A stretch of DNA of 64,000 bases from Enterococcus pseudoavium NBRC 100491. Lineage in GTDB: Bacteria; Bacillota; Bacilli; Lactobacillales; Enterococcaceae. Numbering within the stretch: position 1 is the stretch's first letter; every line of letters begins with the position of its first letter. The position numbers and the translations under genes are program-made. The notes under the pieces are model-generated. The model was not told the origin of the DNA, made no database searches, and saw only the letters and a list, made by a program, of their open reading frames with translations. This document shows, piece after piece, positions 8,807 through 17,816 of the stretch. The DNA lies in the NCBI RefSeq assembly GCF_001544295.1, contig NZ_BCQF01000004.1:1-64000 (forward strand), read 5' to 3'.

Positions 8807-9538
8807 ATGGAAAAATCTTTAGTTGTAATCACCGGTGCAAGTTCTGGCTTTGGAGCAGAGATTGCCAAAATCTTCAATCAAGCAGGCTTTCCCCTACTTT
8901 TATTGGGCCGCCGGATCGAAAAAATCAACGCTCTACCCTTGAATTTTGAGCGCGTCATGGTCGAAGCAGTCGACGTAACTGACTACAAAACGTTTGAAGC
9001 GAGTATCAAAAAAGCTGAGGCGGTGTATGGTCCTGTCGATTTATTAGTTAACAATGCTGGTGTCATGCTCTTGGGAAATGTTTTGGAGCAAGATCCGCTA
9101 GAGTGGCAAACGATGCTAAATACCAATATCATGGGTGTTCTAAACGGCATGCAAATCGTTTTACCCGGTATGAAGGAACGCAATCATGGAACTGTCATCA
9201 ATATGTCATCTTTGGCCGGCAAGAAAACTTTCACCAATCACGCAGCCTATGTCGCTTCAAAATTCGGTGTCCACGGCTTAAGTGAAACGATTCGGGAGGA
9301 ATTATCCGGCTCTAATGTCCGAATCTCTTTAGTCGCACCCGGTGCTGCGGAGACTGAATTATTGACCCACGTCACCGATCAAAATGCCTTAACGGATTAT
9401 CAAGCTTGGAAGGAAAGTATGGGGGGCATCACACTAGATCCTGTCCACGTCGCTGAAAGTGTAAAATTCATTTATGACATGCCTCAAGCAGTCACTATTC
9501 GCGAAATCGATATTGCCGCCACTGCTCAAGATGCTTAA
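8807..9538 (+). CDS. Short-chain dehydrogenase/reductase
   Basis: This 243-residue protein is a classical short-chain dehydrogenase: the cofactor motif TGASSGFG at about 10-17, NNAG at about 82-85, the catalytic serine in NMSS, and the YxxxK pair in AAYVASK. It should reduce or oxidise a small carbonyl or alcohol with NAD(P)H; the substrate cannot be read from sequence. It is a single gene controlled in all likelihood by the divergent MerR regulator, which suggests a stress or detoxification role. It ends in its own terminator. Confidence 0.9.
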   Translation: MEKSLVVITGASSGFGAEIAKIFNQAGFPLLLLGRRIEKINALPLNFERVMVEAVDVTDYKTFEASIKKAEAVYGPVDLLVNNAGVMLLGNVLEQDPLEWQTMLNTNIMGVLNGMQIVLPGMKERNHGTVINMSSLAGKKTFTNHAAYVASKFGVHGLSETIREELSGSNVRISLVAPGAAETELLTHVTDQNALTDYQAWKESMGGITLDPVHVAESVKFIYDMPQAVTIREIDIAATAQDA

Positions 9539-9553
9539 ACCCCAAGCTTTCCT

Positions 9554-9583
9554 ACTCCTACCAAAACGGTGGGAGTTTTTTTG
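9554..9583 (+). terminator. Terminator of the dehydrogenase gene
   Basis: ACTCCTACC and GGTGGGAGT pair (with one G·T) around loop AAAAC, followed by TTTTTTT. It lies 15 bases past the stop codon. Confidence 0.88.
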
Positions 9584-9592
9584 CTAGAAGCA

Positions 9593-9601
9593 TGCTATAC
9601 T
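9593..9601 (+). promoter_or_regulatory. Extended -10 promoter element for ktrB
   Basis: TGCTATACT is an extended -10 element 46 bases before the ktrB start codon. No good -35 hexamer is visible, as the upstream position falls in the preceding terminator. Confidence 0.45.
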
Positions 9602-9647
9602 ATTTCTATTGTTAAGAAATTTGAGCACATTATTTAAGGAGTTTCCC

Positions 9648-11045
9648 ATGAATTTTGATCGACGGATAAATTTTTTTAGAAAAAGCTGGCGCAAAATCAA
9701 TAATCGATTTTCTTCGATTCAGATTATCGTCTTTTATTATTTAGCCATGACAATCTTATCATTGGTTTTATTTTATCTACCGCTTTTTCGTGAACCGGGG
9801 TCCCACGTTCCTTTTCTCGATATGGTCTTTATGGCAATTTCCACGATTTCAGTTACGGGCTTGACGACCTTTGATATCAATTCCGTTTTCAATGATACTG
9901 GTGTCTTGATGTTGGAAGTTTTATTTCATATCGGTGGTTTAGGGATCATGATGATCACCACCTTCTTCTTTATCGTATCTAAACGGCGGATCACGTTAAA
10001 GCAACGGCAATTGATCATGACCGACATGAATCAGCCCCGGTTGAGCGGGATCGTTAACTTGATTCGTATTACCTTTACGATGCTATTAGCAATCGAAGTT
10101 GTTTTTGGTACGATCTTTTCCATCTACTTCTATTTAGCTGGCTATTACCATAAAGTTTCCGACGCCATTTTTTATGGCTTTTATCAAGCGATTTCAGCGG
10201 TAACCAATTCAGGCTTCGATGTGACGGGAGAATCAATTATTCCTTTTTCTCACGATGTCTTTTTCATCCTTACAATTATGCTGCTGATTTTTATCGGCGG
10301 AATTGGTTTTCCTGTGTTGATGGATTTCCATGGCTGGGTGCTCCATAAAAAAGCCAAAATCCGCTTGCCTTTTCGCTTTAGTTTATTTTCAAAGATCGCC
10401 TTGCTAGCGTTCTTCGTTCTCTTTATTGGTGGTGCGTTAGCCATTTGGTTATTAGAAAAGGATCATATTTTTGCTAAAATGAATTTCTTCGATCAGTGGT
10501 TGAATTCGACTTTTTATTCCATGACGACTCGTAATGCTGGTCTACAAATTCATGATTTAAATCTATTTCAAAATACGACCCTGATCATTTTCTCCTTGTT
10601 GATGTTTATCGGCAGCTCACCAAGCTCCGTCGGTGGTGGGATTCGAACCACGACGATTGCGATTATTGGCTTGTATTTATACTCTTTCTTGAAAAACGAG
10701 GATGACATCAATATTTTTGGTCGGAAAATCGCCCAAGAAGATGTTCGGAAATCAGTCGTTGTTTTCATGTTATCGGCGGGGATGTGTCTGTTCAGTATTC
10801 TATTCCTAACCGCTACCGAAGATCATTCCTTGATCGCAATCATTGTCGAAGTGACCTCGGCCTTTGGAACGACCGGGCTTTCATTGGGGATTACCCCTGA
10901 CCTTTCCAGCACTGGAAAAATCATGATCGCCATATTAATGTTTATCGGTCGCGTTGGCATGCTATATACCTTGATGCTGTTCGTACCGAAGGAAACCCGT
11001 GACTTAGGCTATGAATTTCCTGAAGAAAAGATTATTATTGGCTAG
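9648..11045 (+). CDS. ktrB: TrkH/KtrB-family potassium uptake channel subunit
   Basis: KtrB is the ion-conducting membrane subunit of the Ktr potassium uptake system. This 465-residue protein has four repeats of membrane helix, pore loop and helix, with filter glycines in TGLTTFD, TNSGFD, TRNAGL and TTGLSLG. That pattern and the GSSPSSVGGGIRTTT stretch before the last repeat are typical. The frame opens at a TTG (9609), but AAGGAG is placed for the ATG at 9648. The regulatory NAD/ATP-binding partner KtrA is not next to it and must be encoded elsewhere. Confidence 0.93.
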   Translation: MNFDRRINFFRKSWRKINNRFSSIQIIVFYYLAMTILSLVLFYLPLFREPGSHVPFLDMVFMAISTISVTGLTTFDINSVFNDTGVLMLEVLFHIGGLGIMMITTFFFIVSKRRITLKQRQLIMTDMNQPRLSGIVNLIRITFTMLLAIEVVFGTIFSIYFYLAGYYHKVSDAIFYGFYQAISAVTNSGFDVTGESIIPFSHDVFFILTIMLLIFIGGIGFPVLMDFHGWVLHKKAKIRLPFRFSLFSKIALLAFFVLFIGGALAIWLLEKDHIFAKMNFFDQWLNSTFYSMTTRNAGLQIHDLNLFQNTTLIIFSLLMFIGSSPSSVGGGIRTTTIAIIGLYLYSFLKNEDDINIFGRKIAQEDVRKSVVVFMLSAGMCLFSILFLTATEDHSLIAIIVEVTSAFGTTGLSLGITPDLSSTGKIMIAILMFIGRVGMLYTLMLFVPKETRDLGYEFPEEKIIIG

Positions 11046-11295
11046 GAGCAAAAGACTGCCCTAGCCTTTTGTGTGCTTTTAGTTGTACCGAGCGCATTAA
11101 TCTTGTGAGCAAAGACACTTTTTTCCGACTTCCGGTAAAAGTGACTGGCGGGCTATCAACTAACTGTCCTGTTAAGCATTGGATTTTTTTAAGCAGTGAA
11201 ACCTGAAACCTTAAGAAAAAGGAAAGCTGTTTAAACTTTTTTTTCAAATATGATAAGATGAATTAAATTTGTTTTTTAGACATGGAGGATGTGTA
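11046..11295 (+). other. Gap between ktrB and murT
   Basis: No convincing gene lies here. A short CAAAAG/CTTTTG inverted repeat right after the ktrB stop might be a weak terminator. A TATGAT hexamer at 11249-11254 is a possible -10 element for murT without a clear -35. A 70-codon open frame on the minus strand lacks a ribosome binding site and looks accidental. Confidence 0.4.
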
Positions 11296-12648
11296 ATGGG
11301 GTTACGAAGTCAACTGGCAATTACTGCCGGCAAGACCGCCCAATGGGTATTAAAAACGTTCTTTAAAGGTGGTTCCAGTTATCCTGGTCAACTGGCTTTG
11401 AAGTTAGATCCAAAAATTTTGGATACATTAGTGAAAGATTATCAAGTGGTCGTTGTGACTGGAACGAATGGCAAAACATTGACTACGGCGTTAACCGTCA
11501 ATATTTTAAAACAAGAATTTGATTACGTATTGACGAATCCAACGGGGGCCAACATGGCACAAGGAATCGTTTCGACTTTTTTAAATGCCAAAGGAAAAAA
11601 AGGCGACAAAAAAATCGCCGTTTTAGAAATCGACGAAGCCAGCTTAAGTAAAGTAACGGAATACATCAAGCCGGAACTTTTCTTGTTCACTAATATTTTC
11701 CGCGACCAGATGGATCGTTACGGCGAAATCTACACAACTTATAAATTAATCGTTGACGGTGCGGCAAAATCACCAAGTGCTCCGATTTTGTGTAATGGGG
11801 ACTCACCGATTTTCAATTCATTGGAGACGGTTAATCCAAGAAAGTATTATGGCTTTGATCATTTACCTGATCAAGACCAAGAGGCTCATTACAACACCGA
11901 TGGCTTGCTTTGTCCAAAATGTCAGCACATTTTAAAATACAAAATGATCACGTATGCCAACCTTGGGAAATACTATTGTCCGAACTGTGGCTTCCACCGG
12001 CCTGAGCTGGATTATAAATTGACAGAAATGAAAGCTATGGACAATCAATCTTCAGAGTTTGTCATCGACGGGCAAGACTACAAGATCGAAGTCGGCGGTC
12101 TTTACAATGTTTATAATGCATTGGCGGCAACCGCTGTGGCGGAATATTACAATGTTTCAAAAGACAAAATCAAACGTGGTTTAGGCTATGATGAAAAAGT
12201 CTTCGGACGCCAAGAAGAGTTTGTCATCGATGGCAAGAAATGTACATTAGTCTTAGTCAAAAATCCCGTTGGCTTAAACCAAGTCATCGACATGATCGGT
12301 TTGGCACCTTATCCTTTCTCCTTAGTTTCCTTATTAAATGCGAACTATGCCGATGGAATCGACATCAGTTGGATCTGGGATGGCAATCATGAAGCCTTCG
12401 CACAAATGGCTATTCCGGCGGTGATTGCCGGTGGTGATCGTCATGAGGATATGGCTCTACGATTACGTGTGGCAGGTATTCCTGAAGATAAGTTAACCGA
12501 GACGGAAAGTTTGACGGACGTAATTGAACAGATCAAACTATTGCCGACAGAACACGTGTATATTTTAGCAACGTACACAGCTGTCCTGCAACTACGCAAA
12601 GAATTGGCCCAAAAAGGCTACATTAACGGAGGTATGGATCGTGGCTAA
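11296..12648 (+). CDS. murT: Lipid II isoglutaminyl synthase subunit MurT
   Basis: MurT with GatD amidates the alpha-carboxyl of D-glutamate in lipid II to D-isoglutamine, needed for efficient peptidoglycan cross-linking in Gram-positive cocci. The 450-residue protein has the Mur-ligase ATP loop GTNGKTLTT at about 55-63 and an inserted Cys4 zinc ribbon (CPKC and CPNC, about 210-235). The C terminus is the DUF1727 domain with the [10 protein letters not shown] segment. GGAGG supports the ATG at 11296 over an upstream in-frame codon. Its 3' end overlaps gatD by 8 bp. Confidence 0.95.
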   Translation: MGLRSQLAITAGKTAQWVLKTFFKGGSSYPGQLALKLDPKILDTLVKDYQVVVVTGTNGKTLTTALTVNILKQEFDYVLTNPTGANMAQGIVSTFLNAKGKKGDKKIAVLEIDEASLSKVTEYIKPELFLFTNIFRDQMDRYGEIYTTYKLIVDGAAKSPSAPILCNGDSPIFNSLETVNPRKYYGFDHLPDQDQEAHYNTDGLLCPKCQHILKYKMITYANLGKYYCPNCGFHRPELDYKLTEMKAMDNQSSEFVIDGQDYKIEVGGLYNVYNALAATAVAEYYNVSKDKIKRGLGYDEKVFGRQEEFVIDGKKCTLVLVKNPVGLNQVIDMIGLAPYPFSLVSLLNANYADGIDISWIWDGNHEAFAQMAIPAVIAGGDRHEDMALRLRVAGIPEDKLTETESLTDVIEQIKLLPTEHVYILATYTAVLQLRKELAQKGYINGGMDRG

Positions 12649-13327
12649 ATACGAACTAAACTTAGCACATTTATACGGAAATTTATTAAACACTTACGGC
12701 GATAACGGCAATCTTCTAACCTTGAACTACTATGCCAAACAAATGGACATCGAAATTCATTCAGAGATCGTCAGTATCTATCAAGACTTTGATCCTGATA
12801 AATACGATTTTGTCTTTATTGGCGGCGGACAAGATTATGAACAAGTCATTGTCTCAAAAGATATCCAAACAAAAAAAGAAGCTCTAACCGAATACATCGA
12901 AAATGATGGTGTGATCCTATCGATCTGTGGCGGCTATCAATTATTAGGTCACTATTACATTGGAGCTAACGGCGAAAAAATCGAAGGTATTGGTGCTTTG
13001 GATCATTATACTTTGAGCCAAGACAACCATCGCTTTATCGGTGACATTGAGATCCACAATGAAGAATTTGGTGAAACCTATTACGGCTTTGAAAATCACA
13101 ACGGTCGGACGTTCTTAGGGAAAGGCGAACGACCATTAGGTACAATCGTTAAAGGCAACGGCAATAACGGGGAAGATCATGGCGAAGGCGTGATTTACAA
13201 AAACGTCTATGGCTCTTACTTCCACGGTCCGATCTTAGCCCGTAATAAATCCTTGGCTATTCGTTTATTGCACACCGCTCTAAAAAATAAATATGGTGAA
13301 GATGTGGAATTGCCGCAGCTACCATAA
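12641..13327 (+). CDS. gatD: Lipid II isoglutaminyl synthase glutamine amidotransferase GatD
   Basis: GatD hydrolyses glutamine and passes ammonia to MurT for amidation of lipid II. The 228-residue class I glutamine amidotransferase-like protein has the nucleophile in [10 protein letters not shown] (cysteine around residue 91) and a catalytic histidine in YFHGPIL near residue 192. The start is a GTG overlapping the murT end, with GGAGGT seven bases upstream, so the two subunits are translationally coupled. A strong terminator follows. Confidence 0.94.
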   Translation: MAKYELNLAHLYGNLLNTYGDNGNLLTLNYYAKQMDIEIHSEIVSIYQDFDPDKYDFVFIGGGQDYEQVIVSKDIQTKKEALTEYIENDGVILSICGGYQLLGHYYIGANGEKIEGIGALDHYTLSQDNHRFIGDIEIHNEEFGETYYGFENHNGRTFLGKGERPLGTIVKGNGNNGEDHGEGVIYKNVYGSYFHGPILARNKSLAIRLLHTALKNKYGEDVELPQLP

Positions 13328-13367
13328 AAAAATGACCGCCAACATTCAGTTGGTGGTCATTTTTTTG
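13328..13367 (+). terminator. Terminator of murT-gatD
   Basis: AAAATGACC-CCAAC and GTTGG-GGTCATTTT form a stem with loop ATTCA, followed by TTTTTTT. It starts right after the gatD stop. Confidence 0.88.
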
Positions 13368-13373
13368 CATAGA

Positions 13374-13406
13374 GAAAAGTGGCCAGCTTAGTAAACTGAC
13401 CACTTT
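13374..13406 (-). terminator. Possible terminator of manA
   Basis: On the minus strand AAAGTGGTCAG and CTGGCCACTTT pair around a 9-nt loop just past the manA stop codon, followed by TTTTCTC. The T-run is short, so termination may be partial. Confidence 0.55.
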
Positions 13407-13415
13407 AATATTCTT

Positions 13416-14366
13416 TTATTTTGTTCCTGGAGTGGAAGCGATGATTTTCATTTCACCTTCGACTTTCCATTCAGTAATTTGCGCTGGTAAAATACAGCTG
13501 GTGCCAGGTTTCATCTCGTAAGTTTGACCGTCAACGATCAAGTTACCATATCCTTCAACGACTGTTACTAAAGTGTAGTCGCCTTCCTTTTTAAGCGTAA
13601 GTTCACCCACAACGTCCCATTCATAAACATTGAAGAAATCTGTTTTCAAGTAAGTAATCACTGAAGACGTACCTTTTTTACTTTCAGAAATCTCAAGCTC
13701 AGGACTGATAGCTGGAACAGTCGTCACATCGATCGATTGTTGAATGTGTAATTCACGGGTGTTGCCTTGATCGTCTTTGCGATCATAATCATAGACCCGA
13801 TAAGTTGTATCGGAACTTTGTTGCGTTTCTAAAATCATAATGCCTTTGCCAATCGCGTGAATCGTTCCACTTGGTACATAGAAGAAGTCGCCTTTTTTGA
13901 CAGGAACACGCCGTAATAAATCATCCCAACGTTCGTCTTTGATCATTTCTGCCAACTCTTCACGCGTTTCAGCGTTGTGACCATAAACAATTTCTGAACC
14001 AGGTTTCGCATTGATGATATACCAACATTCCGTCTTTCCTAATTCCCCTTCATGTTTCAAGCCATAGCTATCATCTGGGTGAACTTGGACCGATAGATCA
14101 TCTTCGGCATCTAAAATTTTCGTCAACAATGGGAAAACATCCCCTTCTGCGTTGCCAAATAATTCCCGATGTTCATTCCAAAGATCACTGACTTTCCAGC
14201 CTTTGTAAGGGCCATTTTCAACGATACTGACCCCATGAGGATGTCCACTGATCGCCCAGTCTTCCCCAATTTTATTGTTGGGAATATCAAACCCAAAAAC
14301 GGTATGTAACTGATCGCCACCCCAAATTTTTTCTTGAAAAACTGGTTGTAAAAATAATGGTTCCAT
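13416..14366 (-). CDS. manA: Mannose-6-phosphate isomerase, class I
   Basis: ManA interconverts mannose-6-phosphate and fructose-6-phosphate, linking mannose use and GDP-mannose synthesis to glycolysis. The 316-residue length is that of the short Firmicutes form. The zinc-binding cupin motif is visible as SVQVHPDD with a following glutamate in GKTECWY, and the later histidine in GTIHAIGKG. AAAGGAG supports the ATG at 14366 (MEPLFLQP) and excludes the upstream in-frame extension. It is a single leftward gene. Confidence 0.94.
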   Translation of the reverse strand: MEPLFLQPVFQEKIWGGDQLHTVFGFDIPNNKIGEDWAISGHPHGVSIVENGPYKGWKVSDLWNEHRELFGNAEGDVFPLLTKILDAEDDLSVQVHPDDSYGLKHEGELGKTECWYIINAKPGSEIVYGHNAETREELAEMIKDERWDDLLRRVPVKKGDFFYVPSGTIHAIGKGIMILETQQSSDTTYRVYDYDRKDDQGNTRELHIQQSIDVTTVPAISPELEISESKKGTSSVITYLKTDFFNVYEWDVVGELTLKKEGDYTLVTVVEGYGNLIVDGQTYEMKPGTSCILPAQITEWKVEGEMKIIASTPGTK

Positions 14367-14462
14367 GCTTCTTGCTCCTTTTTTAATAGACTTATTCTTC
14401 AGTTGAAATGATAAGAGCCCCACCTGTTACTGACACGTTAAGCTCAAACATTCAACTACTCG

Positions 14463-15494
14463 CTATTTTTGATAATTCTTCACTCGCTCCTGTAAATAGC
14501 AGGCTAGAATTTCATCGCGATGAGCCACATAACTGGCCCGATGATCTTCTGGATGAACACGATTTGACAAAAAGATGAAAGCCGATTGCTTCACGACGTC
14601 CAACAGTAAAAAGGTCCCTGTATAGCCAGTATGAAAAAGCAAGGGTGCTTGATCAAGCGGGCTAAACTTCAGATCCCAACCAAGCGAGCGCTTCCCTTTG
14701 CCGGTAGGCGTCTGGTCATTCAACAATCTAAGAATTGTCTTGTCATGTAAATAAATAATATCGCGAACCCGCCCAAGATTCAAATACATTTTCGAAAATT
14801 TACTTAAATCTTTCAGATTCGTAAAAAGTCCGGCATTCCCTGCATGAGCAGCTAAAACTCGTGCTTTAGGATCATGGGTAACCCCCTGCAAAATCGTTCC
14901 ATCAGACAGCTTTTGGGTAGGCACGATTTTATCATAAGGTGGTTGCGGTAAAAACAAACTATCCGTCATTGCTAGTGGCTGTAAAACTTCCTGTTTAAAA
15001 ACATCAATCAAGTCTTTTTGATATAATTTTTCAATCAAAAAGCCTAGTAAAATCGTTCCCGCATCTGTATATTGCACTTTTTCTCCCAGAAAATCGCCGG
15101 GCTGCAAAGTTAGATAAGCGGCACGTAATTCCGCCGCATTCAACTGATCGCGTTTTGGGATATACGTTTGAATATCCGATGTATGGGTCAATAAGTGCCG
15201 TATAGTAATCCGTTCATTTTGAAACTCAGGTAATAACTCGTGGAGGGACTGATCCCAGTTGACTCTGCCCGCTTCTTGCAGTTTCAACATCACGGTCGTC
15301 GTACAGACCACTTTTGTTAAGGATGCTACATCAAAAAGTGCTTCTTCTTGCATCGGAAGTAACGTTGGGACAATCTGCCGGTGTCCTAAAACGTAGAGCT
15401 CCTCCTCATCTGCTTCCATAAACCACAGAAGAGCACCAGGAAATACTTCTTTTTGCATCTTTTCTTTTATTAAATGAAGGGTTTCAGGATACAT
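14463..15494 (-). CDS. Serine hydrolase of the beta-lactamase/esterase family
   Basis: This 343-residue protein has the class C beta-lactamase/DD-peptidase fold. The active-site motifs are S58-L-T-K61, Y142-T-D144 in place of the YxN triad, and HTG near residue 285. There is no signal peptide or membrane anchor, so unlike penicillin-binding proteins it is likely cytosolic and may be an esterase or amide hydrolase (inference). It should not be read as an antibiotic-resistance gene. GAGGAGGT precedes the ATG. It lies between manA and a glyoxalase-fold gene in the same direction, with no obvious functional link. Confidence 0.85.
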   Translation of the reverse strand: MYPETLHLIKEKMQKEVFPGALLWFMEADEEELYVLGHRQIVPTLLPMQEEALFDVASLTKVVCTTTVMLKLQEAGRVNWDQSLHELLPEFQNERITIRHLLTHTSDIQTYIPKRDQLNAAELRAAYLTLQPGDFLGEKVQYTDAGTILLGFLIEKLYQKDLIDVFKQEVLQPLAMTDSLFLPQPPYDKIVPTQKLSDGTILQGVTHDPKARVLAAHAGNAGLFTNLKDLSKFSKMYLNLGRVRDIIYLHDKTILRLLNDQTPTGKGKRSLGWDLKFSPLDQAPLLFHTGYTGTFLLLDVVKQSAFIFLSNRVHPEDHRASYVAHRDEILACYLQERVKNYQK

Positions 15495-15581
15495 ACCCTA
15501 CCTCCTCAAAGCATAATTTCTAAAAAAGTATAGCATAAAATAGAAGGTAAAAAATTTTTATCGGTTAAAATTTACTGCAAC

Positions 15582-15610
15582 AAAAAAAAGCCGCGATTAC
15601 TCACGACTTT
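15582..15610 (-). terminator. Terminator of the glyoxalase-fold gene
   Basis: On the minus strand AAGTCGTG and CGCGGCTT pair (two G·T) around AGTAAT, followed by eight T residues. It lies eight bases past the stop codon. Confidence 0.8.
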
Positions 15611-15617
15611 TATATTA

Positions 15618-16442
15618 CTATTTCAAGACAAACCACCATTCAATCCCTGCAATATCGTATAAAGTAATCAAGGATTGTTTTTTATCACAGAAAAAGGCCA
15701 GCTTTTCAGCAGTCAGATGATCAATCAATGCCAACAAATTCTCTTTTGAGACAATAAATTGTAGAAAATCGAGACCCAATACTTGATCGGTTGGTAAATC
15801 AATCGTCCCACCAGTAGCACTGGTCAGGCCAACATTAAATTCACCACGATTTAACAACAATTCTTCGCTGCTCTCATCATGTACTTCTAAACCTAAAATA
15901 TCAGCGAGAAAGGCCTGCTGTTTGACTACATCACTGACGTTCAAATGAATTTTATCAAAATAAGCTTCATGCAATTTTTCCCGTTTGGTCGCTTTTTCAA
16001 GCAGGCTGGCAAAATCTAATTCAACTGGTTCAGCTGTCGAACGCTCGTTACTAGGAGCATAGAAAATTTCGATCTCATTTCCTTCAGGGTCTTCAAAAAG
16101 TAGCCCTTTTTCATCCTCTGCTTGTAAAGCAGATTTAAGCGGATAATTTTCTTTTTCTGCTCGGTAATAAACATTCGCTAATTCTTCGATATTTGGTACA
16201 ACCAGCGAGAATCGTTGCATCTTTTTGATCTCACCATAGTGCTCGTCAGCCCGCGGGCTTTCTTCCAGCCAAAGCAACTCCCTTGCTGGGTCTTTGTATC
16301 CTAGAATCGCCAATTCATTTTCTTCCCGCAATAAATGCAAGCCAATGATATCGCGATAGAAATGGATCATTCCATCACGGTCACGCACACGAATGGCAAT
16401 TGTTTTTAAATTAAGCTTCCCTAAATGAAAATTTTCCATCAT
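15618..16442 (-). CDS. VOC-family (glyoxalase/dioxygenase fold) protein, CatE-like
   Basis: This 274-residue protein contains two vicinal-oxygen-chelate modules. The N-terminal one (about 8-130) has LKTIAIRVRDRDGMIHFYRDIIGL and the LFEDPEGNEIEIFYA ending. The C-terminal one (about 160-274) has KIHLNVSDVVKQQAFLADILGL. The layout matches Firmicutes CatE/YfiE-like proteins annotated as catechol 2,3-dioxygenase. The expected metal ligands are only partly recognisable: the first-strand histidine is replaced by A in the N-terminal module, so enzyme activity is uncertain. GGAGGG supports the first ATG. Confidence 0.82.
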   Translation of the reverse strand: MMENFHLGKLNLKTIAIRVRDRDGMIHFYRDIIGLHLLREENELAILGYKDPARELLWLEESPRADEHYGEIKKMQRFSLVVPNIEELANVYYRAEKENYPLKSALQAEDEKGLLFEDPEGNEIEIFYAPSNERSTAEPVELDFASLLEKATKREKLHEAYFDKIHLNVSDVVKQQAFLADILGLEVHDESSEELLLNRGEFNVGLTSATGGTIDLPTDQVLGLDFLQFIVSKENLLALIDHLTAEKLAFFCDKKQSLITLYDIAGIEWWFVLK

Positions 16443-16728
16443 TTTCTTCCCTCCGTCATTTCTATTTTAACGATGGCTGCTAAATCACGCAAGTAATATC
16501 CTTTCCAACTTTCTGAACTATAAAGATGCTTGATGGGGCGAAAATTGATAGTACAATGTTTGGTCAAAATTTTCTAAGTAAAAAAAGATTTTGAATACCT
16601 ACTGTTTTCTGAAACATTTCTTAATCATTTACAGAAATTCTTTAGATTCAGATTCATAACGCTTGTCAGCAAGTAATAAATATATTAAAGTTGGAATCAA
16701 TCTTATAAAGAAAAGGCTGTAGAAAAAT
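16443..16728 (+). other. Divergent gap between VOC gene and rhodanese gene
   Basis: This 286-bp region has no gene. It holds one plausible rightward promoter, TTGATG (16530-16535), 16 bp, TACAAT (16552-16557), about 170 bp ahead of the rhodanese start. I see no strong hairpin or known riboswitch motif. Confidence 0.4.
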
Positions 16729-17073
16729 ATGAATGATTCAGTAACAACTAATGAATTTATGACGCTAGCTGAACAAGAACCGGTGAATGTTTTGGATTTA
16801 AGAGATCCTGAATTCGTGGATTCTTTCACTTCCTTAGAAGGCTCTAACGTCATCCGAATTCCACTAACACAATTACCTAGTAGTTTAAGTCAACTTGATC
16901 GAAGTAAAACGTATTACCTATTTACCCACTTTGGCGTTCGTTCGAAAACCATGGCGCATTTTTTAAGAAAACAAGGCTTTCAGGCCACTAACGTCATCGG
17001 TGGTACAGCTGCGTATGAAAAATCGCTCGCTAATCAACAAAATGAGCTTTCACTCATTGAACTGAGCAGATAA
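16729..17073 (+). CDS. Rhodanese-fold protein lacking the catalytic cysteine
   Basis: This 114-residue single-domain protein follows the rhodanese pattern: NVLDLRDPEFV at about 20-30 (the CH2A-like segment), IPLTQLP at about 44-50, the active-site strand and loop YYLFTHFGVRS at about 62-72, and NVIGG near residue 90. In active rhodaneses the loop begins with a cysteine (CxxGxRS); here that position is Thr66. It is probably not a sulfurtransferase and may act as a binding or regulatory domain (inference). The ribosome binding site AAAGG is weak. The azoreductase gene follows 69 bp downstream, possibly cotranscribed. Confidence 0.75.
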   Translation: MNDSVTTNEFMTLAEQEPVNVLDLRDPEFVDSFTSLEGSNVIRIPLTQLPSSLSQLDRSKTYYLFTHFGVRSKTMAHFLRKQGFQATNVIGGTAAYEKSLANQQNELSLIELSR

Positions 17074-17142
17074 ATTGTCTGTTTCTATTTTTTTTTGTAC
17101 GATGCCATTGTAATTAATTTGAAAATTTAAGGAGTGTTAATT

Positions 17143-17763
17143 TTGGCAAATGTTCTAGTAGTGAACGCTCACCCGTTAGCCGCTGAAGACTCTCAAACTG
17201 TAACTGTTTTGGATACTTTTATTGAAGCTCACCAAGCAAGTCACCCTGAAGATGTTTTCACCATGCTTGATTTATATTATACCGATCTTCCTGAAATTGA
17301 CGGCGATCTGTTATTAGCATGGAAATCGCTGCAAAATGGAACTGAGTTCACCGAATTAAGTGATGTTCAGCAAGAAAAAGTTCGTGTGTTTAATGAATTT
17401 ACCGACCAATTTTTAGGTAGTGAAAAAATTGTGATCGCTAATGCATTATGGAATTTAAATATTCCAACAAAATTAAAAGCCTGGTTTGATACAATCAACG
17501 TTGCTGGTAAAACCTTTAGATATACAGCAGAAGGTCCGGTTGGATTGGTCACTGATAAAAAAGCGATCCATATTCAATCAAGCGGCGGTACATACAACGG
17601 TAATGATTATTCAGCACAATATGTCAAAGGAATCTTAAACTTTATCGGGATCACTGATTTTGATTCAATTTACATTGAAGGTGCAGATTATGATCCTGCT
17701 AAGGCACCTGAAATCATGGCTGCTGCAAAAGAAAAAGCAAAAATTTTAGCGGCTCAATTTTAA
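17143..17763 (+). CDS. azoR: FMN-dependent NADH:azoreductase
   Basis: The 206-residue flavodoxin-fold protein matches the AzoR/AcpD family, which reduces azo compounds and quinones with NADH. Recognisable features are the N-terminal VLVVNAHPL, the FMN-binding ALWNLNIPTKLKAWFDTINVAGKTF segment around residues 100-125, and IQSSGGTYNG near residue 145. It resembles the well-studied enterococcal azoreductase AzoA. The start is most likely the TTG at 17143, eight bases after AAGGAG; the in-frame GTG at 17134 overlaps that ribosome binding site. A very strong terminator follows. Confidence 0.92.
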   Translation: MANVLVVNAHPLAAEDSQTVTVLDTFIEAHQASHPEDVFTMLDLYYTDLPEIDGDLLLAWKSLQNGTEFTELSDVQQEKVRVFNEFTDQFLGSEKIVIANALWNLNIPTKLKAWFDTINVAGKTFRYTAEGPVGLVTDKKAIHIQSSGGTYNGNDYSAQYVKGILNFIGITDFDSIYIEGADYDPAKAPEIMAAAKEKAKILAAQF

Positions 17764-17771
17764 TTACTGCT

Positions 17772-17816
17772 AAAAAGAAGATCCTGTCGATCATTCATCG
17801 ACAGGATCTTCTTTTT
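17772..17816 (+). terminator. Bidirectional terminator, azoR and AI-2E gene
   Basis: A perfect 20-bp stem (AAAAAGAAGATCCTGTCGAT paired with its complement) closes on loop CATTC. The A- and T-rich ends serve both strands. The stop codon of the leftward AI-2E family gene lies inside the stem. Confidence 0.92.

Noticed and set aside
11035-11247. 70-codon minus-strand frame between ktrB and murT
   Set aside because: No ribosome binding site or promoter, composition unlike the neighbouring proteins.
14463-15494. Beta-lactamase resistance gene
   Set aside because: The fold and SLTK motif are shared with esterases and other serine hydrolases, there is no signal peptide, and the gene sits in a housekeeping context.
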